From Stutzerimonas kirkiae (GTDB taxonomy: Bacteria; Pseudomonadota; Gammaproteobacteria; Pseudomonadales; Pseudomonadaceae), in contig NZ_QJUO01000013.1 in NCBI RefSeq assembly GCF_004327335.1, positions 39,702 through 103,701 on the forward strand: a DNA stretch of 64,000 nt, given 5' to 3'. The position numbers and the translations under genes are program-made. Below the pieces are notes generated by a model, which ran no database searches, had not been told where the DNA came from, and saw only the letters and a program-made list of their open reading frames with translations. Below are positions 37,472 through 45,656 of the stretch, one piece after another (positions within the stretch are counted from its first letter, which is position 1; every line of letters begins with the position of its first letter).

Positions 37472-38212
37472 TCAGCCTTGAGCGACCTCGGTGGCCGCCT
37501 CTTCGACGAACTCTTCGACAGCGCCACCGGCGTTCTGGCGACCACGCAGCACGGAGTCGGCGACAGCGCCCAGGTACAGCTGAACGGCGCGGATGGCGTC
37601 GTCGTTACCCGGAATGACGAAATCGACACCGTCAGGGCTGCTGTTGGTATCGACGATGCCGATTACCGGAATACCCAGTTTGTTGGCTTCGGTGATGGCG
37701 ATACGCTCATGGTCGACATCGACCACGAACAGGGCGTCCGGCAGGCCACCCATGTCCTTGATGCCGCCCAGGCTGCGCTCGAGCTTATCGAGGTCACGGG
37801 TGCGCATCAGGGCTTCTTTCTTGGTCAGCTTATCGAAAGTACCATCCTGAGCCTGGGCTTCCAGGTCACGCAGGCGCTTGATCGAGGCGCGGATGGTCTT
37901 GTAGTTGGTCAGCATGCCGCCCAACCAGCGATGATCGACGAAAGGAGAGCCGCTACGGCTGGCTTCCTCGCGGACGATCTTGCCAGCGGAACGCTTGGTG
38001 CCGACGAACAGGATCTTGTTCTTGCCAGCGGCCAGCTTTTCAACGAACGCCAGGGCTTCATTGAACAGCGGCAGGGTCTTTTCCAGGTTGATGATGTGAA
38101 TCTTGTTGCGCGCACCGAAAATGTACTTGCCCATTTTCGGGTTCCAGTAACGGGTCTGGTGGCCGAAGTGCACACCGGCCTTCAGCATATCGCGCATGGT
38201 GACTTGGGACAT
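37472..38212 (-). CDS. rpsB: 30S ribosomal protein S2
   Basis: 246 residues. S2 binds late to the 30S head-body junction and is needed for S1 attachment. It begins [20 protein letters not shown] and has the signature [40 protein letters not shown] is also typical. It is first in the rpsB-tsf operon and divergent from map, the arrangement found across gammaproteobacteria. Confidence 0.98.
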   Translation of the reverse strand: MSQVTMRDMLKAGVHFGHQTRYWNPKMGKYIFGARNKIHIINLEKTLPLFNEALAFVEKLAAGKNKILFVGTKRSAGKIVREEASRSGSPFVDHRWLGGMLTNYKTIRASIKRLRDLEAQAQDGTFDKLTKKEALMRTRDLDKLERSLGGIKDMGGLPDALFVVDVDHERIAITEANKLGIPVIGIVDTNSSPDGVDFVIPGNDDAIRAVQLYLGAVADSVLRGRQNAGGAVEEFVEEAATEVAQG

Positions 38213-38358
38213 GGTAGTTCCTTGATATAAGTCGGGTTAGGCCTCCACGCATCCCGATTTTCAACCTTTGCAGGCACCCAGAAAACCGTGTCGACGCGTG
38301 TGTGGGTTCAGACTCTGGAGGGTGACCCTCGCAAAGCGGCGCGTTTTATACCATAGAA
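38213..38358 (-). ncRNA. rpsB 5' leader (t44/S2-leader type, putative)
   Basis: About 145 bp between the rpsB start and a TATAAA-like -10 element (near 38346-38352). It contains a GAGGGTCACCCTC hairpin and GGGATGCGTGGAGG close to the gene. In enterobacteria this region encodes the t44 RNA, the leader through which S2 represses its own operon. I infer an equivalent by position and structure; I have not aligned it to the family. Confidence 0.4.
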
Positions 38359-38386
38359 AGCGGCTGCAAGCTACAGGCAGCGAGCT
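38359..38386. repeat. Degenerate heptamer repeats upstream of rpsB
   Basis: Four units AGCGGCT, GCAAGCT, ACAGGCA and GCGAGCT adjoin the left end of Family 1 copy 3. GCAAGCT is the same heptamer (rotated) as the perfect array at 4857-4898. They lie at or just upstream of the likely rpsB promoter. Confidence 0.55.
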
Positions 38387-38391
38387 GCGGA

Positions 38392-38553
38392 CCGGGCGAT
38401 CGCTATGCCGTTATTCACCGGCAAGCTGCTTCGATAAAAGCGCAGGAGGCTGGAAAGCTGGACGAAAACACCGGCTGCCACGCGCGTTCGTCCAGCCTCG
38501 AACCTTCCAGCGCTGTTTTCGGCTGCTTGCCGTGCATGGCGCAATCGCCCTGG
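38392..38553. repeat. Family 1 palindromic repeat, copy 3
   Basis: A full copy of 162 bp between the divergent rpsB and map genes. The termini are CCGGGCGATCGCTATGC and the near-inverse GCATGGCGCAATCGCCCTGG. Inner arms are at about 38440-38467 and 38487-38513. It is very similar to copy 1 over its whole length. It separates the two promoters. Confidence 0.8.
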
Positions 38554-38631
38554 CTGCGATGTTTTTATCGGCCTCGACCGATTCCGATACTGTTAATATG
38601 GCATTTTTCCTTTTCCGCTTGAGAGTTTTAA

Positions 38632-39414
38632 ATGACCGTCAGTATCAAGACGCCTGAAGAGATAGAAAAAATGCGTGTCGCTGGCCGCCTGGCCGCCGAT
38701 GTGCTGGAAATGATCGAGCCACACATCAGGCCCGGCGTTACCACCGAGGAGCTGGACCGACTCTGCCATGACCATATAGTCAACGTGCAGCAGGCCATCC
38801 CGGCCCCGCTCAACTACAAGGGCTATCCCAAGTCGATCTGCACCTCGATCAACCATGTGGTATGCCACGGCATCCCCAATGACAAGCCGCTCAGGGACGG
38901 CGATATCCTGAACATCGACGTCACCGTGATCAAGGATGGCTACCACGGCGATAGCAGCCGCATGTTCCTGGTCGGCAATACCCCCGAGTGGGCACAGCGG
39001 TTGTGCCGGGTCACCCAGGAATGCCTCTACAAAGGCATCGAGCTGGTGCGCCCCGGCGCCCGCCTGGGCGATATCGGCGAAGTGATCCAGAAGCACGCCG
39101 AGAAGAACGGCCTCTCGGTCGTGCGCGAATACTGCGGCCACGGCATCGGCAAGGGCTTTCACGAGGAACCGCAGGTCCTCCATTACGGCCGTGCCGGCAC
39201 CGGCCTGGAACTCAAGGAAGGCATGACCTTCACCATCGAACCGATGCTCAACCAGGGCCGCGCGGAAACCCGCACCCTCGGCGACGGCTGGACCGCCATC
39301 ACCAAGGATCGCAAACTGTCCGCCCAGTGGGAACACACGCTGGTGGTCACCGCGGATGGCTACGAGATATTCACCCTGCGTAAAGACGACACCATTGCCC
39401 GCACATCGGCCTGA
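38632..39414 (+). CDS. map: Methionine aminopeptidase (type I)
   Basis: A 260-residue dinuclear-metal enzyme that removes the initiator methionine from nascent proteins. Metal and catalytic residues are in [50 protein letters not shown] and WEHTLVV. Length matches the type Ia form. It is divergent from rpsB and is followed after 17 bp by glnD on the same strand. Confidence 0.98.
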   Translation: MTVSIKTPEEIEKMRVAGRLAADVLEMIEPHIRPGVTTEELDRLCHDHIVNVQQAIPAPLNYKGYPKSICTSINHVVCHGIPNDKPLRDGDILNIDVTVIKDGYHGDSSRMFLVGNTPEWAQRLCRVTQECLYKGIELVRPGARLGDIGEVIQKHAEKNGLSVVREYCGHGIGKGFHEEPQVLHYGRAGTGLELKEGMTFTIEPMLNQGRAETRTLGDGWTAITKDRKLSAQWEHTLVVTADGYEIFTLRKDDTIARTSA

Positions 39415-39431
39415 ATGACGGAGACACAACG

Positions 39432-42134
39432 ATGCCACAGGTAGACCCAGAGCTGTTCGACCCAGGCCAGTTCCAGGCCGACCTGTCGCTCAAGAGCAGT
39501 CCGATCAACGCCTTCAAGAAGGCCATCCAACAGGCACGCGAAACGCTCGACCGGCGCTTCCTCGAGCACTACGACATCCGGCGCCTGGTGGAAGATCGTG
39601 CCTGGTTCGTCGACCAGATCCTGCGCGCCGCCTGGAACCGCTTCGACTGGCCACAGGAGGCGGAAATCGCCCTGATCGCCGTCGGCGGCTATGGCCGCGG
39701 CGAACTGCACCCCTACTCCGATATCGACCTGCTGATCCTGCTCGGCGGCGACCAGCATGAGCGCCTGCGCCCGTCGATCGAAGGCTTCCTCACCCTGCTC
39801 TGGGACATCGGCCTGGAAGTCGGCCAGAGCGTGCGCTCGGTCGAAGAGTGTGCCGAGCAGGCGCGGGCCGACCTGACGGTCATCACCAACCTGATGGAAA
39901 GCCGCACCCTCGCCGGCCCCGAGCACCTGCGCCAACGGATGATCGAAGTCACCAGCAGCGCACGCATGTGGTCGAGCACCGAGTTCTTCCTGGCCAAGCG
40001 CGAGGAACAGCGGACCCGCCACTCGAAATACAACAACACCGAATACAACCTGGAGCCCAACGTCAAAGGCTCGCCCGGAGGCTTGCGCGATATCCAGACC
40101 ATCCTGTGGATCGCCCGCCGCGAGTTCGGCACCCTGAACCTGCGGGCGATGGTCGACCAGGGCTTTCTCACCGGAGTGGAAAACTCCCTGCTGACTTCCG
40201 GCCAGGAGTTTCTCTGGAGGGTGCGCTATGGCTTGCACATGCTCGCAGGGCGCGCCGAGGACCGGCTGTTGTTCGATTACCAGCGCAGCCTGGCCGCGCT
40301 GCTCGGCTACGAAGACAACGATGCCAAACTGGCCATCGAGCGCTTCATGCAGAAGTACTACCGGGTAGTGATGAGCGTCTCTGAATTGAACGACCTGGTG
40401 CTCCAGCACTTTGCCGAAGTGATTCTGCGTGAAGTGGACTCCGCGCCGGCAACGCCGATCAACAACCGCTTCCTGTTGCGCGACGGCTACCTTGAGGTGA
40501 GCAGCCCGACGGTGTTCCAGCGCACCCCGTTCGCCCTGCTGGAAATCTTCGTGCTGCTCGCCCAGCACCCGGAGATACAGGGCGTACGCTCCGATACCAT
40601 CCGCTTGCTGCGCGACAACCGCTACCTGATCGACGATGCCTTCCGCAGCGATATCCGCAATACCAGCCTGTTCATCGAGCTGTTCAAGTGCAAGGAAGGC
40701 ATCCACCGCAACCTGCGCAGGATGAACCGCTATGGCATCCTCGGACGCTACCTGCCGGAGTTCGGCCATATCGTCGGGCAGATGCAGCATGACCTGTTCC
40801 ACATCTATACCGTCGACGCCCACACCCTGAATGTCATCAAGTACCTGCGCAAGCTCAGCAAGCCGGGAGTGGCCGAGAAATACCCGCTGGCCAGCAAGCT
40901 GGTCGAGCGCCTGCCCAAGCCGGAACTGATCTACCTCGCCGGGCTCTACCATGACATCGCCAAGGGCCGCGGCGGCGATCACTCGGAGCTGGGGGCGATA
41001 GACGCGCGCAGCTTCTGCGAACGCCACAAGCTGCCGGACTGGGACACCGACCTGGTGGTCTGGCTGGTGGAACACCACCTGCACATGTCCACCACGGCGC
41101 AACGCAAGGACCTGTCGGACCCCCAGGTGATCAACGACTTCGCCCAACTGGTCGGCGACGAAACCCACCTGGACTACCTCTACGTGCTGACCGTGGCCGA
41201 CATCAACGCCACCAACCCGAGCCTGTGGAACTCATGGCGCGCCAGCCTGCTGCGCCAGCTCTACACGGAGACCAAGCGCGCGCTCAAACGCGGCCTGGAA
41301 AACCCGCTGGAACGCAAGGAACAGATCCGCCAGACCCAGCGCGCCGCCATCAACGACCTGGTGCGCAACGGCACCGACCCCGACGATGCCGAAGAGCTCT
41401 GGTCGCACCTCGGCGAGGACTACTTCCTGCGCCATACCGCGACCGATATCGCCTGGCATACCGAGGCGATCATCGAACACCCGGGGCACGGCGAGCCGCT
41501 GGTGCTGATCAAGGAAACCACCCAGCGCGAATTCGAGGGCGGCACGCAGATATTCATCTACGCGCCGGACCAGCACGACTTCTTCGCCGTGACCGTGGCC
41601 GCCATGGACCAGTTGAACCTGAACATCCATGATGCCCGCATCATCACCTCGGGCAGCCGCTTCACCCTGGACACCTATATCGTGCTGGAGGCCGACGGCT
41701 CGCCCATCGGCAACAACCCGCAGCGCATCCAGGAAATCCGCCAGGGCCTGATCGAGGCCCTGCGCAACCCGGACGAGTACCTGACCATCATCAAGCGCCG
41801 GGTGCCGCGCCAGCTCAAGCACTTCGCCTTCGCGCCGCTGGTCACCATCCACAACGATGCCCAACGCTCGCAGACCATCATCGAGATCATCGCGCCGGAC
41901 CGCCCCGGCCTGCTGGCGCGCATCGGCCAACTGTTCCTGGATTTCGACCTCAGCGTACAGAACGCCAAGATCGCCACGCTGGGCGAACGGGTCGAGGACG
42001 TGTTCTTCGTCACCAGCGAGGACAACCAGCCGCTTTCCGATCCGCTGCTGTGCACCCGCCTGCAGCAGGCGCTGGTCCAGCAACTGACCCAGGAAAACAC
42101 CCAGCAGCCTTCCCCCAGCAGTATCGAGATATAA
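39432..42134 (+). CDS. glnD: Bifunctional [protein-PII] uridylyltransferase / uridylyl-removing enzyme
   Basis: A 900-residue glutamine sensor that uridylylates or deuridylylates the PII protein to set nitrogen regulation. Domains in order: nucleotidyltransferase ([19 protein letters not shown], with Asp97 and Asp99), a PII-uridylyltransferase helical region, an HD hydrolase ([13 protein letters not shown]), and two C-terminal ACT domains from about 700. SD GGAGAC precedes the ATG. Likely co-transcribed with map. It is followed by a REP-like element and repeat copy C. Confidence 0.97.
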   Translation: MPQVDPELFDPGQFQADLSLKSSPINAFKKAIQQARETLDRRFLEHYDIRRLVEDRAWFVDQILRAAWNRFDWPQEAEIALIAVGGYGRGELHPYSDIDLLILLGGDQHERLRPSIEGFLTLLWDIGLEVGQSVRSVEECAEQARADLTVITNLMESRTLAGPEHLRQRMIEVTSSARMWSSTEFFLAKREEQRTRHSKYNNTEYNLEPNVKGSPGGLRDIQTILWIARREFGTLNLRAMVDQGFLTGVENSLLTSGQEFLWRVRYGLHMLAGRAEDRLLFDYQRSLAALLGYEDNDAKLAIERFMQKYYRVVMSVSELNDLVLQHFAEVILREVDSAPATPINNRFLLRDGYLEVSSPTVFQRTPFALLEIFVLLAQHPEIQGVRSDTIRLLRDNRYLIDDAFRSDIRNTSLFIELFKCKEGIHRNLRRMNRYGILGRYLPEFGHIVGQMQHDLFHIYTVDAHTLNVIKYLRKLSKPGVAEKYPLASKLVERLPKPELIYLAGLYHDIAKGRGGDHSELGAIDARSFCERHKLPDWDTDLVVWLVEHHLHMSTTAQRKDLSDPQVINDFAQLVGDETHLDYLYVLTVADINATNPSLWNSWRASLLRQLYTETKRALKRGLENPLERKEQIRQTQRAAINDLVRNGTDPDDAEELWSHLGEDYFLRHTATDIAWHTEAIIEHPGHGEPLVLIKETTQREFEGGTQIFIYAPDQHDFFAVTVAAMDQLNLNIHDARIITSGSRFTLDTYIVLEADGSPIGNNPQRIQEIRQGLIEALRNPDEYLTIIKRRVPRQLKHFAFAPLVTIHNDAQRSQTIIEIIAPDRPGLLARIGQLFLDFDLSVQNAKIATLGERVEDVFFVTSEDNQPLSDPLLCTRLQQALVQQLTQENTQQPSPSSIEI

Positions 42135-42162
42135 CCCCGCGCCGCCCTGACGCGAGGCAGAT

Positions 42163-42229
42163 CGGCCTCGCGGGAGCGGACTTGCCCGCTAACGGCGCCC
42201 CTCCGCTCATGAAAGCTTCGCGGCCAAGG
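42163..42229. repeat. REP-like palindromic element (inverse orientation)
   Basis: About 30 bp after glnD. Read on the reverse strand it matches 5864-5924, with TTGGCCGCGAAGCTT, GAGCG and GCGGGCAAGTCCGC. It probably acts as the 3' end structure of the map-glnD transcript. Confidence 0.6.
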
Positions 42230-42374
42230 CCACGCGCCCATCAAATAAAAGCCGCCCCTTTGGCTTAAAACAAAAACTGTCGTTGTATGGGTTGCTCAAT
42301 GGGTGAAACAGGGCAATCGCATGAACGCTCACCTCCGGCATATACCCTGCTTCAGGGGGACGAGGCAGTGCGAC

Positions 42375-42670
42375 CGGATTGGCAATCAAGTCTGCGATGG
42401 GCAGTACACCGCTGGCGCTGTTCTGTTGTCCATATTGTCGCGAACCCGGCCAACCCCGCTACGAAACCTTCGTCGGCAGGGACACCGACGAAGAGCGACT
42501 CCTTATTAATATGAGCGACGGGTTCAGGCGTGTTTCGTAGCGGGGTTGGCCGGGCTTGCGGCAAATACCGTGGCGACTATGGAAAGAGCTGTCGGCGCAG
42601 TACCGAATCATCCGTAGGGCTGGCCTTTCCCACAGGCACCGCCGAGAGTGACTGTGCGAATGCCAATCCG
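42375..42670. repeat. Family 2 modular repeat, copy C (core inverted, module 2 missing)
   Basis: A 296-bp copy bounded by perfect CGGATTGGCA and TGCCAATCCG. Module 1 has arms at 42439-42467 and 42532-42560, 29 nt each and paired at 27 positions. The 64-bp core (42468-42531) is the reverse complement of the core in copies A and B, while the flanking spacer (GGCGACTATGGAAAGAGC) keeps its orientation. Module 2 is absent: GTGCGAATGCC runs straight into AATCCG. Similarity to copy D seems to begin about 65-75 bp further left. The rest of 42135-42731 shows no gene. Confidence 0.85.
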
Positions 42671-42731
42671 CTCGCAACAAGGCGGGGCGGCGGTGAAAAC
42701 GCAGAGGAAGCGCCCCTATTGAAAGATGCTG

Positions 42732-43061
42732 TCATTCCCAAGGCTTGCCGATGGTCTTCTCATCCATCGGCAGCTTCTGTTGCATCGCCGCCTTGGCCAG
42801 CATATGGGCGCTGACCGGGGCGGTGATGAACAGGAACAGCGTGATCAGCAGCTCATGTATGCTCAACCCCTCGCCCTGGCTGCCGAAGAAGGTGATCGAG
42901 GCCAGAATGATGCTGCCCACCCCCACGGTGGTGGCCTTGGTCGGCCCGTGCAAGCGCATATAGAAATCCGGCAGGCGAAACAGGCCGATCGCCCCGATCA
43001 GCGCGAAGAGGCTGCCGAGCAGGAGAAAGGCACATACCAGCAGTTCGATCCAGAAAGGCAT
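42732..43061 (-). CDS. mnhG: Mrp-type cation/proton antiporter subunit G
   Basis: A 109-residue inner-membrane protein with three hydrophobic helices and the family block LFRLPDFYMRLHGPTKATT. It is the last gene of the operon, 12 bp after mnhF. Mrp complexes exchange Na+ or K+ for protons and need all subunits. In P. aeruginosa the equivalent genes are called sha. The C-terminal tail (PMDEKTIGKPWE) is hydrophilic. Confidence 0.93.
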   Translation of the reverse strand: MPFWIELLVCAFLLLGSLFALIGAIGLFRLPDFYMRLHGPTKATTVGVGSIILASITFFGSQGEGLSIHELLITLFLFITAPVSAHMLAKAAMQQKLPMDEKTIGKPWE

Positions 43062-43073
43062 CCAGTCATCTCC

Positions 43074-43343
43074 TCAGTCGATGATTTCACCATGCAGCAG
43101 GTGCTTGCCCACCGCAACGGTACTGACGAACCCCATCACAGCGATCAGCAGGGCGGCCTCGAAGAACAGGTCGCTCGCCAGCCAGATACCGAACACGATG
43201 ATCAGCGCCAGGCCATTGATATACAGGGTATCCAGCGCCAGCACCCGGTCCGGCATCTCCGGCCCGACGATCAGCCGCGCCAGGTTGAGCACCACCGCCA
43301 GCGCCAGCAGGCCGAAGGACACGGCAATCACATACTCGAGCAT
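43074..43343 (-). CDS. mnhF: Mrp-type cation/proton antiporter subunit F
   Basis: An 89-residue inner-membrane protein with three predicted helices, including ALAVVLNLARLIVGPEMPDR and VLALDTLYINGLALIIVFG, the subunit F signature. Its start overlaps the end of mnhE by 16 nt, so translation is coupled. A short partner of the large antiporter subunits. Confidence 0.93.
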   Translation of the reverse strand: MLEYVIAVSFGLLALAVVLNLARLIVGPEMPDRVLALDTLYINGLALIIVFGIWLASDLFFEAALLIAVMGFVSTVAVGKHLLHGEIID

Positions 43344-43828
43344 TCGAATATCTCCAATAGTGGCGCTTCATAGCGCTTTTTGACCCCGGCGACCAGGGCA
43401 TCGGCATCCGTCACATCCAGGCCGTGCAGCAACAATGTGCGATGGTCGGGGCTGAGCCCGGCCGATACGGTACCCGGGGTCAGGGAAATGATGCTGGTCA
43501 GCGCCGCCAGCAGGAAACCGTTCTCGATTGCCATCGGCACCACCACGAAGGCCGGATTCAGGTTCTTCCTCGGCCCCAGCACCAGGCGCGCGACATGCAG
43601 GTTCGCCACCACGATGTCATAGAACACCATCAGCACGAACAGGCAGAGCTTGAATGGCTTGCGCACCGGTGGCACATCGAGCAGGAAGTTGCGCGTCAAC
43701 AATGGAATCAGCCAACCGAGGAACAGCCCCAGCAGCAGATCACCCAGGCCGGGGTGGTTGACCAGCAACAGCCAGACAACGGTCAACAGCAGCGTCAGCC
43801 ATGGATGTGGAAGCCATTTACGCTTCAT
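43328..43828 (-). CDS. mnhE: Mrp-type cation/proton antiporter subunit E
   Basis: A 166-residue protein with N-terminal membrane helices (LTLLLTVVWLLLV, LLLGLFLGWLIPLL) and a cytoplasmic C-terminal domain. The region RKNLNPAFVVVPMAIENGFL and SLTPGTVSAGLSPDHRTLLL is the subunit E signature. ATG at 43828 overlaps the mnhD stop by 4 nt; the in-frame extension to 43975 lies inside mnhD. Confidence 0.93.
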   Translation of the reverse strand: MKRKWLPHPWLTLLLTVVWLLLVNHPGLGDLLLGLFLGWLIPLLTRNFLLDVPPVRKPFKLCLFVLMVFYDIVVANLHVARLVLGPRKNLNPAFVVVPMAIENGFLLAALTSIISLTPGTVSAGLSPDHRTLLLHGLDVTDADALVAGVKKRYEAPLLEIFECSSM

Positions 43829-45330
43829 TCGGCACCTCCCATTACCCGCTGGATATAGCGCTCCGGCTCCAGCAACTGTGCCGCGGTCGCCTGAAGATAA
43901 GCATTCAGTGGCTCGGCCAGCGCCAGCAGCAACACACTTCCCGACAGCAGCCCCAGCGTTGCCAGCAGGCGCCATGCATCGGCGCTTTCCGTGCTCTGCA
44001 GCGGGCTGCCGAAGGAGCGCCAGAACACCAGGCTACCCGTCCGGCTCAGGGCAATCAGCGTCCCCAACCCACCGAGCAGCACCACGGCCCACAGCATGAG
44101 GCCCTGGGCGCCAATGCCGGCGGCCCGCAGCAACATCACTTTGCCGATGAAGCCGGAAAAAGGCGGCAGGCCGATGACCGAAATCGCCGCGATAAAGAAC
44201 AGGCTGCCCAACAGCAACGGCTGGCGCACAGCCGCCGATGGCATCAGTGCCCCGTGGAAGGCGCCACGCTGGCGCGCGATAAGATCGACCAGCAGGAACA
44301 GCGCCGCCGCGATCAGCGTACTGTGCAACAGGTAATACAACGAGGCCGCCAGCGCCGCCGGGCTGCCCAGAGCGAAACCGGCCAGCAGTGTCCCGACCGA
44401 GACCACCACCAGGTAGGAGACCACTTGTGCCAGGCTGCGCGCCGCCAGCACGCCCAGCACACCGGCGACCAGGGTCAGCAGCGCCAGCCACCACAGCAGG
44501 TCATGGGCGAGATTGGCGACCAGCCCCGCCTGCTCGCCGAAGATCAGCGTATGCACGCGCAAGATGGCATAGAAACCGACCTTGGTCATGATCGCGAACA
44601 GCGCCGCCACTGGCGCCGTGGCCGCCGAATAGGTCTTCGGTAGCCACAGGTAGAGCGGCATGATCGCCGCCTTCAGGGCGAACACGATCAACAACAGGAA
44701 TCCGCCCGCCGCCAGCAACGGTGCCTGGTCGGGGCCGGCCTGCCCCACCCGGAGCGCCAGATCAGCCATGTTCAGGGTTCCCGTCAGGCCATAGAGCAGG
44801 CTCACGCCGATCAGGAAGAAAGACGACCCCAGCAGGTTCAGCACCACGTAATGCAGCCCCGCGCGCGTCCTGTCCGGCCCCTGCCCGTGCAGCAACAACG
44901 CGTAGGAGGAAATCAGCAGGATCTCGAAGAATACGAACAGGTTGAACAGGTCCCCCGTCAGGAAAGCCCCGTTGATGCCGACCAGTTGGAATTGCAGCAG
45001 TGCATGGAAGTTCTGCCCGCGCAGGTCATCGCCGCGGCTGGCATATATCGCCACGAACAGCGCCAGCACCGCGGTCAGCAACAGCAGAATGGCGCTCAGC
45101 CGGTCCAGCAGCAGGACGATGCCGAACGGCGCCTGCCAGTTGCCCAGCGCATACAACCGCAGTTGGTCATCGCTGGCCAGCCCCACCAGGTGGATGGCAA
45201 TCGGCAACAGGCCCAGGGTCGCCAGTATCGAAAACAGGCGCTTGGCCGACTTGCCCAGCCGGTGGCCGATCAGCAGCAGACTGCCCGCCAGCAGCGGCAC
45301 CAGGATGGGCAGGATCAACGCATGATTCAT
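43825..45330 (-). CDS. mnhD: Mrp-type cation/proton antiporter subunit D
   Basis: A 501-residue protein with about 14 membrane helices, homologous to the proton-pumping subunits of complex I. Blocks such as GDLFNLFVFFEILLISSYALL, HYVVLNLLGSSFFLIG and the conserved lysine helix ALKAAIMPLYLWLPKTYSAA mark the proton path. The start overlaps the mnhC stop by 4 nt. Confidence 0.95.
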   Translation of the reverse strand: MNHALILPILVPLLAGSLLLIGHRLGKSAKRLFSILATLGLLPIAIHLVGLASDDQLRLYALGNWQAPFGIVLLLDRLSAILLLLTAVLALFVAIYASRGDDLRGQNFHALLQFQLVGINGAFLTGDLFNLFVFFEILLISSYALLLHGQGPDRTRAGLHYVVLNLLGSSFFLIGVSLLYGLTGTLNMADLALRVGQAGPDQAPLLAAGGFLLLIVFALKAAIMPLYLWLPKTYSAATAPVAALFAIMTKVGFYAILRVHTLIFGEQAGLVANLAHDLLWWLALLTLVAGVLGVLAARSLAQVVSYLVVVSVGTLLAGFALGSPAALAASLYYLLHSTLIAAALFLLVDLIARQRGAFHGALMPSAAVRQPLLLGSLFFIAAISVIGLPPFSGFIGKVMLLRAAGIGAQGLMLWAVVLLGGLGTLIALSRTGSLVFWRSFGSPLQSTESADAWRLLATLGLLSGSVLLLALAEPLNAYLQATAAQLLEPERYIQRVMGGAE

Positions 45331-45656
45331 TCCTGCGTCTCCCGGCCATCCACATGATCGCTGCGCAACTCACTGAGCCCGCGCAACGACAGCACCGCGA
45401 CGAAGGCTGTCATGGCGAAGCCGATCACGATGGCGGTCAGCACCAGCGCCTGCGGCAACGGGTCGCCATATTCGGCGCTCTTGCCGATCACGGCAGGGCC
45501 CCCCGTGGGCAAACGACCCATGGCGAAAATGAACAGATTCACCGCATAGGAAATCAACGTCAGTCCCATGATCACCGGGAATATGCGCGCCCTCAGCAGC
45601 AGATAGACGCCACAGGTGGTCATCACGCCGAGGGTGATTGCAAACAATGCTTCCAT
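45327..45656 (-). CDS. mnhC: Mrp-type cation/proton antiporter subunit C
   Basis: A 109-residue NuoK-like inner-membrane subunit. [20 protein letters not shown] begins the first helix, and the NuoK-like segment PLPQALVLTAIVIGFAMTAF carries the typical pattern. The ATG shares one base with the mnhA stop (TGATG), so it is chosen over the much longer in-frame extension to 46814, which lies within mnhA. Confidence 0.94.
   Translation of the reverse strand: MEALFAITLGVMTTCGVYLLLRARIFPVIMGLTLISYAVNLFIFAMGRLPTGGPAVIGKSAEYGDPLPQALVLTAIVIGFAMTAFVAVLSLRGLSELRSDHVDGRETQE

Noticed and set aside
39360..41168. A 602-codon open frame opposite glnD
   Set aside because: Mirror of glnD codon structure; no domain or plausible start context.
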